DNA of 64,000 bases. Origin: Linum tenue (Eukaryota > Streptophyta > Magnoliopsida > Malpighiales > Linaceae). Below are positions 11,343-24,497 of the stretch, piece by piece. The position numbers and the translations under genes were made by a program. Location: assembly GCA_946122785.1 (NCBI GenBank), contig CAMGYJ010000008.1, positions 11,991,475 to 12,055,474 on the forward strand, given 5' to 3'. Each line of letters starts with the position of its first letter. Within the stretch, counting starts at the first letter, position 1. The notes beneath the pieces were generated by a model. That model had not been told where the DNA came from. It worked only from the letters and a program-made list of their open reading frames with translations, and searched no databases.

Positions 11343-13832
11343 TTTCTGCGAGAGTGGCTTCTGTTTTTCGCATTTACTTGAAGGCTTGTTTGCCACTTTG
11401 GTTGAGTTGTTGTTCTTCGATTGGTGAGGTATTCAAGTTGTGTAATATTACCGGCTCCGAAATCTTCCATTTTGTTTAGTTCTTTGGAACTGGTATCCAG
11501 GGATTATTAGTTCGTTGCTCATTGGTGTTTTATGAATATGATTTTAGTAGTAATGTTGTCTTAACTCTTAGCGAAAAAAATAACCTATCGACCTTGATTG
11601 AATGTAAGTTTAACCATATCGATTAAGATTTGGTTTGGTATGGTTAATTTGATTGTGATGCTTATTCGGTTTGATTAAGGTATTTTTTTATGATTAGTAA
11701 ATTTGAGACTTCAAAAATTTGGTGAAAAGCATGATAACTCTTTGGAGGTGGCAATTCCAATTCAGTCTCATCCACAACCACATGAATATCAAACTAATCC
11801 AATTCATTTCATTGCTTGGACACCTATACACTCACAGCTGGTTCACTAACAAAAAAAAGGGGGGCATATGGACCTTCTGAGACAAGGCCCAGTGAGTACA
11901 GAATGCTCCACCGTTCACATGCTGGAAAATGGTAATGGAATTGCACTTTGCACTTTGCATCCACCCAACCCAACCTCATAGCACACATGGACCCAATTGT
12001 CTGAGGATTGTGCATCTATTGTAGAAATGGCGACGTAAAATACAAACCACGACACCATCTCAACTTTTGCTCAGTCTCCTCTCACTGTATCCATGTGTAG
12101 TAATCAATGAAGTTAGAGAAGAAGTGGGTTTCTTCCTTCCTTTCATCGCCATGTTTTTTTATAAAGCTACCTCCAAAGAACCGACCTTTACTCAACAACA
12201 CAAGCCCCCACTTAACCTAACCAACCGGGTTAAACAAACAAATCACAATGATACAGACACTTTCTCCCCTGCCGCCTTGCTTTGCTTGGCCCCCTCGTCT
12301 CAGTTAAAGAGTTCCAAAAATATGCCGTGGCGGCAGGGCAGGGCAGCTGCAGACGACATGTCCCATGAAAGCACCTCTTTCCAAACAACACTCATTGAGT
12401 GTGGGTGGGTGCAATCAGAACGAAAGTTTTTTTATGCTTATATTATACCCTTCTAAACAATACCGTCAAAATCGCGATTTTAAGTTTTTTAAACTTCCGT
12501 CTTTTATGTTTTTAGGTCAACAATACTTCTATCTAGAATTGCAATTTTTCCTAACTACTATAGTCAAAATTACGGTTTGAAATTTGACAATTTCTGCTTT
12601 TACACATTGCTAAATCATCAAAAACACTTCTGGATAGATAGAATCACGCTTTCGAGTTTTATAAGCATTGCTCCCGAACATCTAACTCCACTATTCCATT
12701 TCAGGCAAAATCGTGATCAGCTTTCCAATCCTTTTTGATTTGCTTCCTTGGTCGGGCACCTAAAAATCTCAATAAACATCTCTTGCTTTTCCCTAATTCA
12801 ATTCTCAGGAAGATGCTTCTCTTTCTCATCACTATACTACCACCCGATGAAAATGACCATCTTCCTTCTACTACTTACCCGTTACTCTGTCAGAACACGA
12901 ATCACTGTCACTTCCTATCATGCATGTGATGAAAGACCAAGATAAAGGAGAGTGCATCAGGGGAAAAGAAAGAAGAAAAAAAAAAGGCGAGATTGAAATC
13001 TGGTTCCCAAAGCAAAATCCCACCCACCCACCCAACACAGCACGCAAGTGGAGTGGGATTGGTGTGGTAATGTAAGCATCATATACCGTAAAATTTCAGG
13101 CACATGCACATGGGCATCGATTCTTCCACAAAACTCAGCAGAGAAGTAAAGAGAAAGGCAACGATGGTAAAACACAAAGCACAAAGGAGATGTACCTTTG
13201 GATCATGATCATAATACTAATCATAGTAATAATAATAATATTGAATTACAAAAATATTAACAAACCCTGATGAAATAAAGACAACCACACTACTGCCAAG
13301 TAGTAAGTAAACACTGAGAGGGAAAGGAACGAACACTGCAAAATGGTAGGCGGGTGATTTAGGCAAGGGGGGAGGGAGAAAAATTGAAAGGCAATGGCGC
13401 TCTCGCTACACCTATACAACCAAACCACACAACACAAACTGACCACGAAAAGAGGTTGGTTAGCCTTTACCCCAAAAGTCTAACGTCTGTCTTTTTTGAA
13501 CCAACAGACCTCCTTTTTTTTTTTCTTGCTACCTTGCTTTTGTGCTCAGATGATATATCTTATAATCTAAGGCATGAGGAGGGAAATACAAGTAGTTTCT
13601 ATGTCAGAAGCAGCAAACCGATACTTTCGAAACGATGTCATCATCCTCCCTAGGCAGTGAGGATATCGGGTTGCAACCATATGAGTTACCATCTCAATCA
13701 CAGTTGCAGTACCAAGAGAAGAGCGAACAATGTATGTAAAGAACCGAGGAGGGGAAGAACACGGAACCTATGAAGACGTTTTCTTCCCACTTCTTTGCTG
13801 ATTTGGCAAAGCTGAGACTTAACTTCTGTATG
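11343..13832. other. Convergent intergenic region between ASD and MAP70
   Basis: It holds the 3' regions of two genes pointing at each other. It contains AT-rich DNA, an old dispersed repeat at about 12455-12660 (related to 2516-2685) and a short AAT microsatellite near 13221-13240. Short frames here look fortuitous. Poly(A) sites could not be fixed. Confidence 0.5.
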
Positions 13833-16800
13833 TCACTGAGTGCTGCGTGTTAACCCGCCACGCCCCATGCTTCTGTCGTGCACAGAAAAACTAGTGTTAG
13901 TAACTCTAAGAGGTCACCTAGAAGGCTAGAACTGAAATTAAAAAGTTCAAGAATCACAGCCAAGACAATTTGAGGAAACATTAAACAGAGTCGTGAATGA
14001 TTATGTGCAAGTACCTTACAGGAAGCACCTGAGCTGCAGAGACGGTGCTTTTCGAGTGACTGAACCGCTTTGCTCTATTTTCGTGTTCTTTGTCTACTCG
14101 CATAGCAGCAACCTCCTTCTCCATTGCAGCTACTTCTCTTCTCATCTTCTTTGCCTCAACCTCCATAGCTTTGGTTAATGTTTCTACCTTCTTTGCTAGC
14201 ATCTAGAGGATCATAAAACACATGTGTCAGTGGAGGATTTTAACCAGAACCGAATCATCAGACTATTAATCCAAAGACAAGGAAAGAGTGAAACCTCAAT
14301 AGCATCATCTTTATCTTTGAGGCTTTGATCTTTCTCATGACCCGCTTTCCTTAAAGCAACAACTTCTTTCTGCAGCAAATCATACAACATCCCGGGAACT
14401 TTATCTTCTGTGTCTGCTGGAGGGAAGTCGGTAGGCTTCTCATCTGGGTTTCCTTTCCAAGTATCTGAAGATTCTGTAACCTTGGGAACATCTGTGGGCT
14501 GGTTGAATGAACAATTAGGACTACCTCCATTGAGGAGAGCTTTGCTACCCCTGTCCAGTGACCTCGTGCCGCCGTCAAATGATTTGGATGTTCCTTTAGC
14601 ATGCTTCAGCACAGCGCTGGTACTAGAAGACAAAGCTCTCTGGGATGATGGCGATCTCTTCGGGAGAAAGCCATTGGATCCATATTTCGAGAGGTTATCA
14701 GCTCCGCCCAAGGATTGGCGCCGAGATGGCCCATTACTTGTACTCCTTCCATCTGATGCACTGCGACTACTACTACTACTACTTGAAGATCCTCTCAAGG
14801 TTTCTTCCAGAACTTTGAGCCGCAACTGATATTTCTCCTGAAATCACAGAGAATATGTTACTTACAGCATAATCAAATTAAAAGGGTTAATGAGGCAAAG
14901 TAGGTAGAAGTTATGGTTATACTTTCAACTGTGCTTCAGATTTTGCAGTTCGTTCAGCTATGTTGAGTTTGTCGCGGAGTTGCTGCATCTCCCCCTGTAA
15001 CAACAGGGTTGATCAACTTATTATTACTATAGAGATGGAAGAGCTTCATAACCCTAGTGCAATAACGCTAATGAAAGATCCAACACTGGAAGCAAGCAAA
15101 GGAAACTCAATAATAACCTGCAAAAATCTCCGCTCTTCAAGCCATTGTTTTACAGGCATCACTTTGTCGTTAGCATCTTTCCATTCATTTGCTACTACTG
15201 TTGCCACTCTGTTTGCAGTTACCTTTGCTCGAGCCAGTTCCCGATCTAAGGTTTTCCTTTCCTCCTACAACACATTAGCACATATTATATATTCCAGGAT
15301 GCTCGAACAAGATGCTACCAGAAGCCATCTAGTGAAAATTAAATGGAGAGCAGAAATCCATGTTACATTCATCTCTTGAACTTTCCGCTGATAATCCCTC
15401 ACAGCATTGGCTGCAGCACCACCAGCAAGCACTGCCTCTTCCAGTTCCCTTACAGTTTGTGTGAGTTTTTCGACCTCAGCAACCTTTTGCCTATGCATTT
15501 TGTCAAGAATCTTATTCTCTTCCTAAGATACAGGAGAAGTGTACATATCAGTGCACAGGTGGGAATACCAACAAAACCGAGTATCAAACACCAAAGTTCC
15601 AGCATGGAGATGATCATAAGAAATACCTGACAAATTTCTATCTGCTTCATCAATTCCTGATTCTTATTCTGGAGATCATCCACCATGGAGGCCTTAGCCA
15701 TGGCAACCTGAACAGTCCTCTCAGCTTCAAGCAATGCAGCTTCTTTAGATTTGGTTAGACGATCCAATGCTTTGTTATCATCTTGAAGTTTAGCAATCTG
15801 TTAGCAACAATAAACTGACCAAGTCAGTGAAACATTCAGTAACATGTTTCAGTTCCAAAAATAATGAAGTGGATAAAAGCCGACCTCTTGGCGAGCAAGC
15901 TTAAGCTCAGCCTCCAGAGGAGCAAGAATAGCCTCGATTGGAGGCATATCATCATCCTTTTGAGCAGCATGAACTCTTCTAAGAGTAGCTTCAGCTGCAA
16001 ACTGAGCAGCCATGGAAGCTTTCTTCTCGTCATTGATCTTCTTAATTTCCAGATTCTGCACATGGATTTCATTCAAGCAGTTAGAGAATTATGGCGGCAC
16101 AGGAGATAATGAAGACGCACAATACATGAAAAAACAATTCCAAGCAATACCTTGCTTTCTAGAAGAGATTCGGTCAATTTCAGCTTTCCATCCACCTTTG
16201 AGAGTTCATCAGTGAGCTGGGGAATAAAGGAAGCAGGGAAAGCAGAATCAAAAATCAGAATCAAGATGTTCGACATGACAATACTTAAATAATAAAATCA
16301 GAATACGAAAGTTACCGCTACTCAACCAATTATGTGCAAAATCTGGTAACACATACCCTAATGGAATTCCTTTACTCAAATACGGGAGTTTCTATTTTCG
16401 GCCAAGAGGGGTTACAATAAAACAGTTTATGCATAGTGATGCAACAATGTGAAAAGCACATTCAAATCATGAAATGCAAAATCAGCACAAACCGCCCAGC
16501 AAATGAGTGACTGTTGTGACAGAATGCTACTCAAATCACTCATGAAATTGATTTGTAAAAGACAATTCAACCTTCCTTAGAACTTCTGCACCGATATTAA
16601 GGGGCTAAACCACAGCAACTATGAGCAACCATGCTCAATTCTACTTGTACTGGTTCAGGAAATCAGATGAGACAATATCAGCCAAAATATCCATTTCCAA
16701 ACACCACTAAAAACGATCTACATTTTCATGTAATAGATCACGTCATATGTGTCAATCCCTTGAGAATCAATCCATCAAGAATGTCTTGCAAGCTAATTCG

Positions 16801-17546
16801 GGATTGCTAGTAGGGGCACACACGATAAGAAGCTCAAACGTGTAATGAAAAGACGAACAAGTACAGCTAAGCTGAGCGGAAGTTGCTTGAAACCAAGAAG
16901 AACGAGGAACAAACAGAGCAAGTAATTGACGGAAAGGGGAAGTGGAAGACCTCTTCAACGGCCTTTTCTCGAAGTCGCTCCGATAGCCTCAAGGCCTTGA
17001 TCTCCGCTTGAGCTTCGCTCAGCTCTCTGTCCTTATCTGGAAACATAAACACCAAAAAGAGAAAAGGAAAGGGACCAAAAAAGCAAAAGAAAATTGTTAA
17101 TTACGCTTTCACTGAGTATTCCAAACAAACAAAAAAATCGCGCAAAATTAGCGGAGGACACGAAGAGATGAAATCCAGAAGGGAGAGCAGCAGCGGCGGA
17201 AGCGGAGTGGGAAAAAAATCAGCTGAGAAAAAGACTAGATCCAACCACATTTCGCACCTCTAACTTCGTTCTCGAGCCGATTGAGCTCGACCTTGACCGG
17301 ATCCGAGCCGTGAAGCAAGGTCATGAACTCGTTATCGGCGTCGAAGCTCTTCCTGACGGCGGCCGTCCTTCTCCTCGACGAGCTCCTCGGCCCTTCCTTG
17401 AAGGATCCTGACACCGTTAGCGGCGGCGCCAGTGGCGGTGCCGTCGAGGTCGGCGTTCCACCAGCATTCGCGGCAGTAAAGACAGAAGCAGCAGGAGTAG
17501 GAGTACCGCCGTTAAGGTCCGCGCCTTCGCCGGAAGCGTCCGCCAT
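13833..17546 (-). CDS. MAP70: Microtubule-associated protein 70 (MAP70 family)
   Basis: Eleven exons on the minus strand: 17258-17546, 16951-17036, 16151-16216, 15885-16055, 15627-15797, 15367-15522, 15118-15264, 14923-14994, 14295-14837, 14015-14202, 13833-13872 (1,929 nt, 642 residues). MAP70 proteins are plant-specific coiled-coil proteins that bind cortical microtubules and help pattern secondary walls in xylem. The N-terminus ends in SFDADNEFMTLLHGSDPVK, a family hallmark. Exons 2-8 are heptad-rich (for example IAKLQDDNKALDRLTKSKEA). Exon 9 holds the Ser-rich variable region, and a further coiled coil follows. The length fits the roughly 600-640 residues usual for the family. The last exon codes only 13 residues (ending GGLTRSTQ). 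Its join was chosen because the downstream GT at 14013-14014 restores frame, while the nearer GT does not. Which paralogue it is cannot be decided here. Confidence 0.93.
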
Positions 17547-18764
17547 CTACCGATCTGATCGAAGTTTAGTTTTCTAGCTGCTTCTCCTCCTCCTCCTCCC
17601 GCGCCTTTTTTATCGCCCTCACATCCAAATGCGGCAGTAGATCCACACAAAAAAAAATAAAAATTGCCAACGCAGTTTGAGAATGGAAGAAGGAAGAGCT
17701 GCCTTCCTGTTGGTTTCTGTGAAGTGGTGCTTGTCGTCTTCTTCTTCCTTTCTTCGCCTTCTGCGTCCTTCCTTCCTTCCTTCTCTCTCTAGCGCTCTAT
17801 ATCTCCCTCTTTTACTCTGATGCTGCTGTTTGGGATATGAAACGAAGTGAGAGAGAGATGAGAATGGGGAATTATATTAAATAAGAAATCTGTCTGTAAT
17901 TAGAGATGAAAGGAAATTAGAGCTGAGAAACAGTTTAGTGATATAAACCCAGGGAGAGAGCTGAAGCAGCTCGACTTTTTGGGAATATTAGTTTTTTATT
18001 AAATTAAATTAAATTGTGGTTTATTAATGTTTTTTGGGTATTATTTATTTAGTGAGAGAGGGATCGGGGAGGGCAAGTGAGGGTTGTCCTTTATGTGTCG
18101 ATTTTTTTGTTTTTGTTTTATTTTACAATTTTGGACTTACTGCGAGTGGTTAAAATTAAAAAAGAGTGTGGGTGCGGTTGTGTTTGAGGAAGAAGAAGAA
18201 GTAGAGAGATTTAAATTCGGAGGAAAAGTGGATATTTAATTATTTATGCTGGGATTAATTTGGGGGTTTGATTTAATTATTGTAATTAATGGTGGGGGAT
18301 TACTTTAATAAATTTGATTCAAGGAAGGATTGGGAGGGAAGCAGGATTGGCAGACGCTTTGCTGTTAACCACACTGTTCCTTCTGCTTGCGCTTGACTAA
18401 TGACTCTGCCTCTCCGTTCCGTCTCATTCTTCCTTCTTTCCCCTTTAATTTATTTTTGTTATTCTCTGTCAGATCTCCACCTCCTCTTCTGCTCCTCCTC
18501 CATCTGTTCTCTTTTCTTTTCTATCGTCTCCATTTCTTCTTTGATCAAAATTGGTTCAAAGCACTGCGCCACCAGCTAATTGCTCGTGAATCAGACCGGA
18601 CGACTACCAAACTGAATCATACATGAGCGGAACTGAAAATGCTCAAGGTCCATCATCTGTGAAGACTCTTGCTAAGGAGATTTCATTAGATGAGACGGCT
18701 ATGGCCGTCGATTTGGATTGATTTATGGACCTGTTGGTCGACTGTGGGAAGACTCATCATCTTG
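17547..18764. other. MAP70 upstream region and unassigned DNA before the LINE
   Basis: The first ~250 bases on the minus strand are a C/T- and GA-rich 5' leader (cttcctt and ctctct clusters). Beyond about 17980 the DNA is AT-rich. A C/T-rich stretch from about 18390 and a short open piece from 18622 (MSGTENAQGP...) precede the LINE endonuclease start. They may be LINE 5' sequence or a host gene remnant; nothing was recognised. Confidence 0.4.
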
Positions 18765-20480
18765 TTATGGTTATAGTGCTTTCCTGGAATTGTAGGGGTG
18801 CTAAGGGCCCGTTTAGTATTGTTGCTTGTTTTTATTTCCTGTTGTGTTTTAAGAAATTTGGAAAACCAAGAAAAAAATCGTGTTTAGTTGGGTTTTTATT
18901 TTTTGTTGTGAATCAGAGTTGCACAACAAGGCACAAATATGAGAAACAACAATTTATAGCTTTGGATCTGATTCTTAAACATGTTGCACACGGGATTCCG
19001 ACTGGTTGGGCGCTTAATTTCATTAAAACATACCAGTTTTCGAATCCCCATAGAAGCAAAAAAATTTCTTTTTTTTTTTAACACCACCCCCAAACCCTAC
19101 TTACTTCAGCTGCCCCCAACCTCTCCATTTTCTCTCGAACACAGGCGCCGCTCTTCCCCTCCAGCCATACACGCCGACGCCTTCTCCCCATTCCAGCCAT
19201 AAACCCCGACCACCTCCGCGCCTCCCGACCGGCCGCCTTCGCCCTCCGACCCTCCGCCTCCGCGCCTCCCCTGCTCAACAGCCGCCGCCGCGCCTCCACT
19301 GCTCAACAGCCTCGCCCGCCCAGCCGCCCGCCCAGCGTCGCTGCCACTCGGACTCCCCTCTTTTTTTCTGGTTTTTAGTTCTTATAGTAGTAACTAAACG
19401 CGTTTTGTTTCTTGTTTTCAGCTTTCATGATTTTTCAGATTTATCAACTAAACAGGTTTGTGTTTTCTGTTTTTTTACTGTTGTGGTTGTACATCTGTTT
19501 ACACAACACCACTGCAACCACAACAGCAACAAAATGATACTAAACGGGCCCTAAGCATCCAAATTTCAAGTCTACCTCTGATTTGTACAAAGCTGAGAAT
19601 TCACCTAGAGTAGTCTGCATCCTTAAGCCTCGCATAAGTGGCGACAAAGCCATTGAGGTGATCAAAACTCTCGGGTATGGCAGATGAGAAGTGGCGGATG
19701 CACTGGGCTTCAGAGGCGGTATCTGGGTCCCGTAGGAGAGCAACTATGTGCAGCTGAAGTTGGAGGACAAGGACAGGCAATTCATCCACCTCTCTTATCA
19801 GGTTGTTGGCAAGGAAAATGGATTCTTGACTGCTGTCTATGCGACTACGCCCGTCTAAACGAATATGAAAGAGGTGCTCTCTGGTCTTCAATTAGGAGCA
19901 TTGCTAGGAGTATGGAGAAACCTTGGATGCTCCTGGGTGATTTCAACTCTATTTCGCATCCGTCTGAGAAACAGGGAGGAGCTGCTTTCAACCCCTCTCT
20001 AGTGAAGGCATTTAATGATTGTATCAAGGATTGTGGATTGGTGGATATAGGGTTCATTGGCCTTAAATTCACTTGGGCAACTAAGAAATCAGGACTGAAG
20101 GAAAGGCTTGACAGGTGTCTATGCAATGTTGAATGGATTCAGAGATCCCGGATACGACTAACTTTCATCTCACTAATCTCAAGTCTGATCATTGTCCTAT
20201 TCTGGTCAGGGATGTGAAACAACTCAACAAAACTCCCCTGGTGAGAAGGTTTCATTTCCTTGCTATGTGGCTTGCCCACAATGATTTGTGTAATTTTGTG
20301 TCTTCTTCTTGGAACTATGGTTCTGGTTTCATGCCTTGTCTGCAGAAGTTGACGGGTAAACTCCAAGAGTGTAATAAGAAGGTCTTTGGTAACATCTTTA
20401 GAAGGAAGAAGAAGCTTCTTGACAAACTTGGAAAGCTGGAGGCCTTTAATGAGAACTACCCTTCGAGAGACTCGTTTCGC
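18765..20480 (+). pseudogene. LINE endonuclease region, broken
   Basis: ATG at 18765 opens MVIVLSWNCRGAK, the conserved start of the plant LINE apurinic-type endonuclease, and is cut at 18804 by the Harbinger-like insertion. After it (from 19555) come RISGDKAIEVIKTLGYG and, in another frame, pieces like GFRGGIWVL. Next is PWMLLGDFNSISHPSEK with the catalytic-site GDFN motif, and near 20180 SDHCPIL, the terminal SDH motif. Several frameshifts and stops separate these blocks. Target nicking would have been its role; it cannot be active now. Confidence 0.82.
18805..19551. mobile_element. PIF/Harbinger-like (Tourist-type) non-autonomous element
   Basis: The element is 747 bp. It starts gggcccgtttagtat and ends with the exact complement atactaaacgggccc. 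It is flanked by the 3-bp duplication taa (18802-18804 and 19552-19554). GGGCCCGTTT-type ends with a TAA/TTA target are characteristic of Tourist/Harbinger elements. No transposase is present. The central part (about 19080-19350) is C-rich and could be captured sequence. It interrupts the LINE endonuclease. Confidence 0.82.
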
Positions 20481-20706
20481 TGAATCAAGAAAGAGTCACT
20501 AGAGAAGAGCTGGAACTCACCTTATGGCAAGAAGAACTTTTGTGGAGGTAGAAGTCAAGGGCTAAATGGGTTGTGCAAGGCGATAAAAATACTAATTTCT
20601 TCCACACAAGTACCCTCACTAGAAGGAAGAGGAATCGAATCACCAAGCTCAAGGATGAGAACGACCTTTGGATCAATGGTCCAGATGAGCTGCTTATTCT
20701 TGCAAG

Positions 20707-21220
20707 TAGGGCTGAAAATTGTCCTGACCCGACCCTGTCCCGTTCCTGAAGGGTAAAGATGTATAACTGTAATGTCCCGTGCATGTCTCCTTCTTGACCC
20801 TGTCTGACCCGCAAGGGATGGAACGGGTCGGGTTAGTGGGTCGACCCTAATTTACACACTACCTTTTTACAGATTACGTTTTGGTACCAAAATTATTTTT
20901 CTTACAATTTAGTACCTAAAGTTTAATTTTTATACAAATAAGTCCTTAAATTTTGGTGGTAAAATTACAATTTGGTACCCAAATTTTTTTACTTTTACAA
21001 AGAGGTCCAATGTGGTATGGGATATTTGTTGTTGCTAAGGGTCACAGGATCAAACAGTGACCCGTCCCTAAGTTGTCCCGACCCGTCCTGACCCTTATAG
21101 GGTCAAAAGCTGATCCATCCCTGAATTGACCCTATAGACAAACTGACCCGTCCCGACCCCATGGACGGGACGGGATAGGTCAATGGGTTTTTACTTTTTA
21201 GGGTCAAACTTGCACCCCTG
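20707..21220. mobile_element. Non-autonomous hAT-type element inside the LINE
   Basis: The element is 514 bp, begins TAGGGCTGAAAATTG and ends CTTGCACCCCTG. It is flanked by the perfect 8-bp duplication cttgcaag (20699-20706 and 21221-21228). The ends are rich in cctgacccgaccctg and gacccgtcccgacc motifs. The interior is AT-rich and has no gene. It lies between the LINE endonuclease and reverse-transcriptase parts. Confidence 0.85.
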
Positions 21221-21238
21221 CTTGCAAGGGAGTATTTT

Positions 21239-22662
21239 GTGAAATTATTTACCAAAGAGGAACATGATCCCTTACCTTCCATTGATGGTGATTTTCCCAT
21301 TGTTGTTGCTTCTAGGCTTGCATTTTTGGGATCTCAACCTTCTGTGGAGGAGATTAGGGGTGTTGTTATGCGCAAGGGAGGCTTGAAAGCTCCGGGTCCC
21401 GATGGTTTTCATGCTATTTTTTACCAAAAACTTTGGGATATTGTAGGATTGGATTTTGCTAACTACATTATCTCTTATTTCAGGAATTCATATCTTATTA
21501 AAGCTGTCAATACGACCTCTTTGGCCTTGATTCCTAAGATTGATTCTTCTGTGTCTATACCTCAATTTAGACCAATTAGCTTGTGTAATGTGGGGTATAA
21601 AGTGGTTGATAAATGCATTGCTAATAGGCTGAAAAGTTTAATGCCCCACTTTATACACCCCAACCAAGCTAGTTTTGTTTCCAAGAGACATATTACTGAC
21701 AATATCCTGATTTTGCAGAAAAATGTTCATACAATGTCCCTCAAAACGAATAGGAAGAAGATGATGCTTCTCAAGGTCGACCTTGCCAAAGCATATGACA
21801 GGATTGACTGGACCTTTCTTGAGGAAACTCTGAGACTTACTCATATTCCGGAGGATGGAGTCCGTCTGATTATGGGGTGTGTTACATCAACTGAACTGCT
21901 TGTTCTTTGGAATGGCGGCACAACAAAGGTATTCAAACCGAGTCGTGGACTTCGTCAGGGATATCCCTTATCGCCCTACCTTTTTACTTTGTGCATTGAA
22001 CGATTAGGACATTGCATTCATAGAGAGGTCTTGGATTGTAACTGGAAACCTATTAGACTGCCTAAGGAGCCCCTCCCCCCCCCCCCCCCTTCTCAGTTGT
22101 TCTTTGTCGACGACTTGGTTTATTTTGGTGAAGATAATCTTTCACAAGCCAATCTGGTTATGAAATGTATGGAGAGATTTTGTGTTGCATCTGGTGAACA
22201 AATTAGTAAAGATAAGTTGAGAGTGTTTTTCTCTAAGAGTGTGCTTAATAATTGTTGTAAGGATATCTGTAGCTGCCTCGGATTCAAGCTACCATGGATC
22301 TTGGGAGATACCTTGGTGTTCTCGTGCTCCATGGTAGGCTTACTAGATTCACTTATAAGTATATCCTTGAAAAAATTGACGGGAAGCTCTATGCTTGGAA
22401 AACAAATACTTTGTCTCTTGCGGGTAGGGTCACTTTAGCGACAGCTGTGCTTAGTGTTATCCCATCCTTTGCCATGCAAACCTCTCCTCTGCCTGCTTCT
22501 GTTTGTGATGAAATAGACAGGAAGATTAGGGAATTTGTCTGGGGCTCCCATGTCGGGAAAAGAAAAACGCATCTGGTTGCTTGGGATACCATTTGCAAAC
22601 CTAAGGAACAAGGAGGTTTGGGTTTAAAAATGGCTAGGTCTCTTAACACTGCTTTATGGTGA
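21239..22662 (+). pseudogene. LINE reverse transcriptase and start of zinc-finger tail
   Basis: The 399-codon frame 21239-22438 carries the L1-type reverse-transcriptase series: APGPDGFHAIFYQKLW, FRPISLCNVGYKVVDKCIANRL, QASFVSKRHITDNILI, KVDLAKAYDRIDW, RGLRQGYPLSPYLF. The catalytic box is FFVDDLVYF (V in place of the usual A of FADD). A C-run just before it (about 22074-22088) inserts LPPPPPS. A frame change at about 22280-22300 leads to YLGVLVLHGRLT and on to FVWGSHVGKRKTHLVAWD, the zf-RVT start. A stop at 22660 then ends the frame. This is the best-preserved part of the LINE. Confidence 0.88.
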
Positions 22663-23049
22663 AAATTGTTTAGCAAATGTTGAACAACGAGTCTGATTTA
22701 TGGGTGAAAGTACTACAAGGGAAGTACTTTAACCATCGTGATGAGGATATCATCTTTATGAAGAAAAGTAACCACTCCAATCTTTGGAGGGCTGTTGTTA
22801 TAGCTATGTCCCTCATGAGAAGTGCAACTATCTGGAGTGTGAGAAATGATCTTACAACAGCATTTTGGACCCACCCCTGGATTGATAAGGGGGGTATCCT
22901 GTCTGATTGGCTTTTGGATGATAGTATTGATGTGGATATTCACTCTTCCGTGGCTGATTGGGTTACTGTGTCTAGGGAATGGGACTGAGATTGCCTTAGA
23001 ACACTGCTCCCTAATGATGTGTTGTCTCTAATTGCAGGAGAGGAAACGC
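22663..23049 (+). pseudogene. LINE zinc-finger tail, broken
   Basis: Blocks such as SDLWVKVLQGKYF, ATIWSVRNDLTTAFW and THPWIDKGGILSDWLLDD are the usual LINE region after the reverse transcriptase. Frames change and stops occur. The segment is cut at 23049 by a solo LTR and resumes at 24498 with a piece reading EDKTIWGVEQNGRFSLKSTY. Confidence 0.7.
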
Positions 23050-24492
23050 TGACTCGCTACGACACAACTCCTAACAAAGGCCAAGTATAACCAATGAAAG
23101 GGACTGCAGTATAGTGGCTCAAGTGATAAATATCGAATCCACGGGTCTCTAGAGTTACTATTACTCAGCTTCAGTTTATTATTTAGCAAACCAGATTAAT
23201 AAGGAAGAACTAAAACTACTCTAGCAAACTACAGTTAAAGTTAATCTAATTACAGGTTGGGAACTCACTTAGGTATGATTCCCCCTAGCCACTAGTCAGA
23301 CTAACGATTGATGATTTCTAACTTGTTTCACTTTCATTCACAATGCGGAGAATCCTTGACTAGACCTTGAGTCTCGACTAAAGGAACAAGGCCCTCTTGA
23401 GTCAATTGCCTAGAGGGACGTATCCTTCTCTAGAACAACTGATCAAGGCGTTCTGAACTAGACTCCCTCTATCGAAAGAGGTTCTCAATCGATACAAAGC
23501 AGTGAATCAACCCTCGACTAAAGCAATCGATCCACTACTATCAATCTATGGTGCTCTATTGACCTAATCAGGTATTCCCTCTCATAGGATCAAAGCAGAA
23601 TCAATAATCTCGACTAAAGCAGAATTGAATCATGAAAACATGCATAGATTGAATATGAACTCAAGATTATCAAGTCAGAGTACTCATACAATCATCCATT
23701 CAAACAAACATAGCTAGGGTTCCTCAAAACCTAAGTGAAGGGAAGTTACTCCATAGAGAAGAGAGAGACTGTAGTAAGAATCTTCAGATGATCAGTCTTC
23801 AAGTCCGGGCTTGTTCCTCGAGCTTCCAAGGCAAAGAAATCCTCCAATTCCACTCCAAGAATGCCCTCAAATCGCCCTCTCTATCTTTGGTTCGTCCCTT
23901 GGGTGTTTGGGATCCAAAACCCAGCTCTCCCTCTCCTTTGGCTCGAATTTGCGTTAAAAAACCTGATTCTGGGCAAAACACGGTCGAGGGCACGGCCGTG
24001 CTTTGCTTTTGACCTCCCGTGTTTTGCCCCGTGTTAAAAACACGCTCGCGCGCGTCGGCCAAAACACGGTCGTGCCTAAATATGGGCACGGCCATGTTTT
24101 GATTTAGGCACGCCCGTGTTTTTACTGCCGAACATGTTCCCCTATATTCAATGCTTCGTTTCTCCCTCGTCCGGACTCCGAATCAGTCGCCGTTTGATCA
24201 CAGACGCTCGTAGTCTCGTCCTCTTTCTTTTTATGACAAGCTTGCATGATTCTTTGTCCATAAAGTGAGGTAGAAATTCATTCTTCTTCAGGTCATGCCC
24301 GAGTTTCTTCTCTCTAATCGCCAATTGATCTCTGATTGACTTGAAACTTGCGCCTATGCTTCACTTTATGTGCTAGGACCTGAAATGTGACAAAGGAACA
24401 CAACCTAGCGTAAAATAGGCCAAAGACGCAATAATTAAAGCTCAAATAATCAAGAAACAAAGGGGAAAACATGTGCAAATATCGAGTCATCA
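23050..24492. mobile_element. Solo LTR of an unassigned LTR retrotransposon
   Basis: The element is 1,443 bp, starts TGACTCGCTACGAC and ends CGAGTCATCA. It has TG...CA termini and a perfect 5-bp duplication aacgc (23045-23049 and 24493-24497). No primer-binding site, polypurine tract or coding region is present, and LINE sequence is continuous across the two sides. This is what remains after recombination between two LTRs. The 'actgcagtatagtggctcaa' block near 23105 resembles long gypsy-type LTRs in other plants, from memory. Confidence 0.82.
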
Positions 24493-24497
24493 AACGC

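Noticed and set aside
18387..18626. Possible small gene before the LINE
   Set aside because: It is a C/T-rich low-complexity frame with no motif and may be LINE leader sequence.
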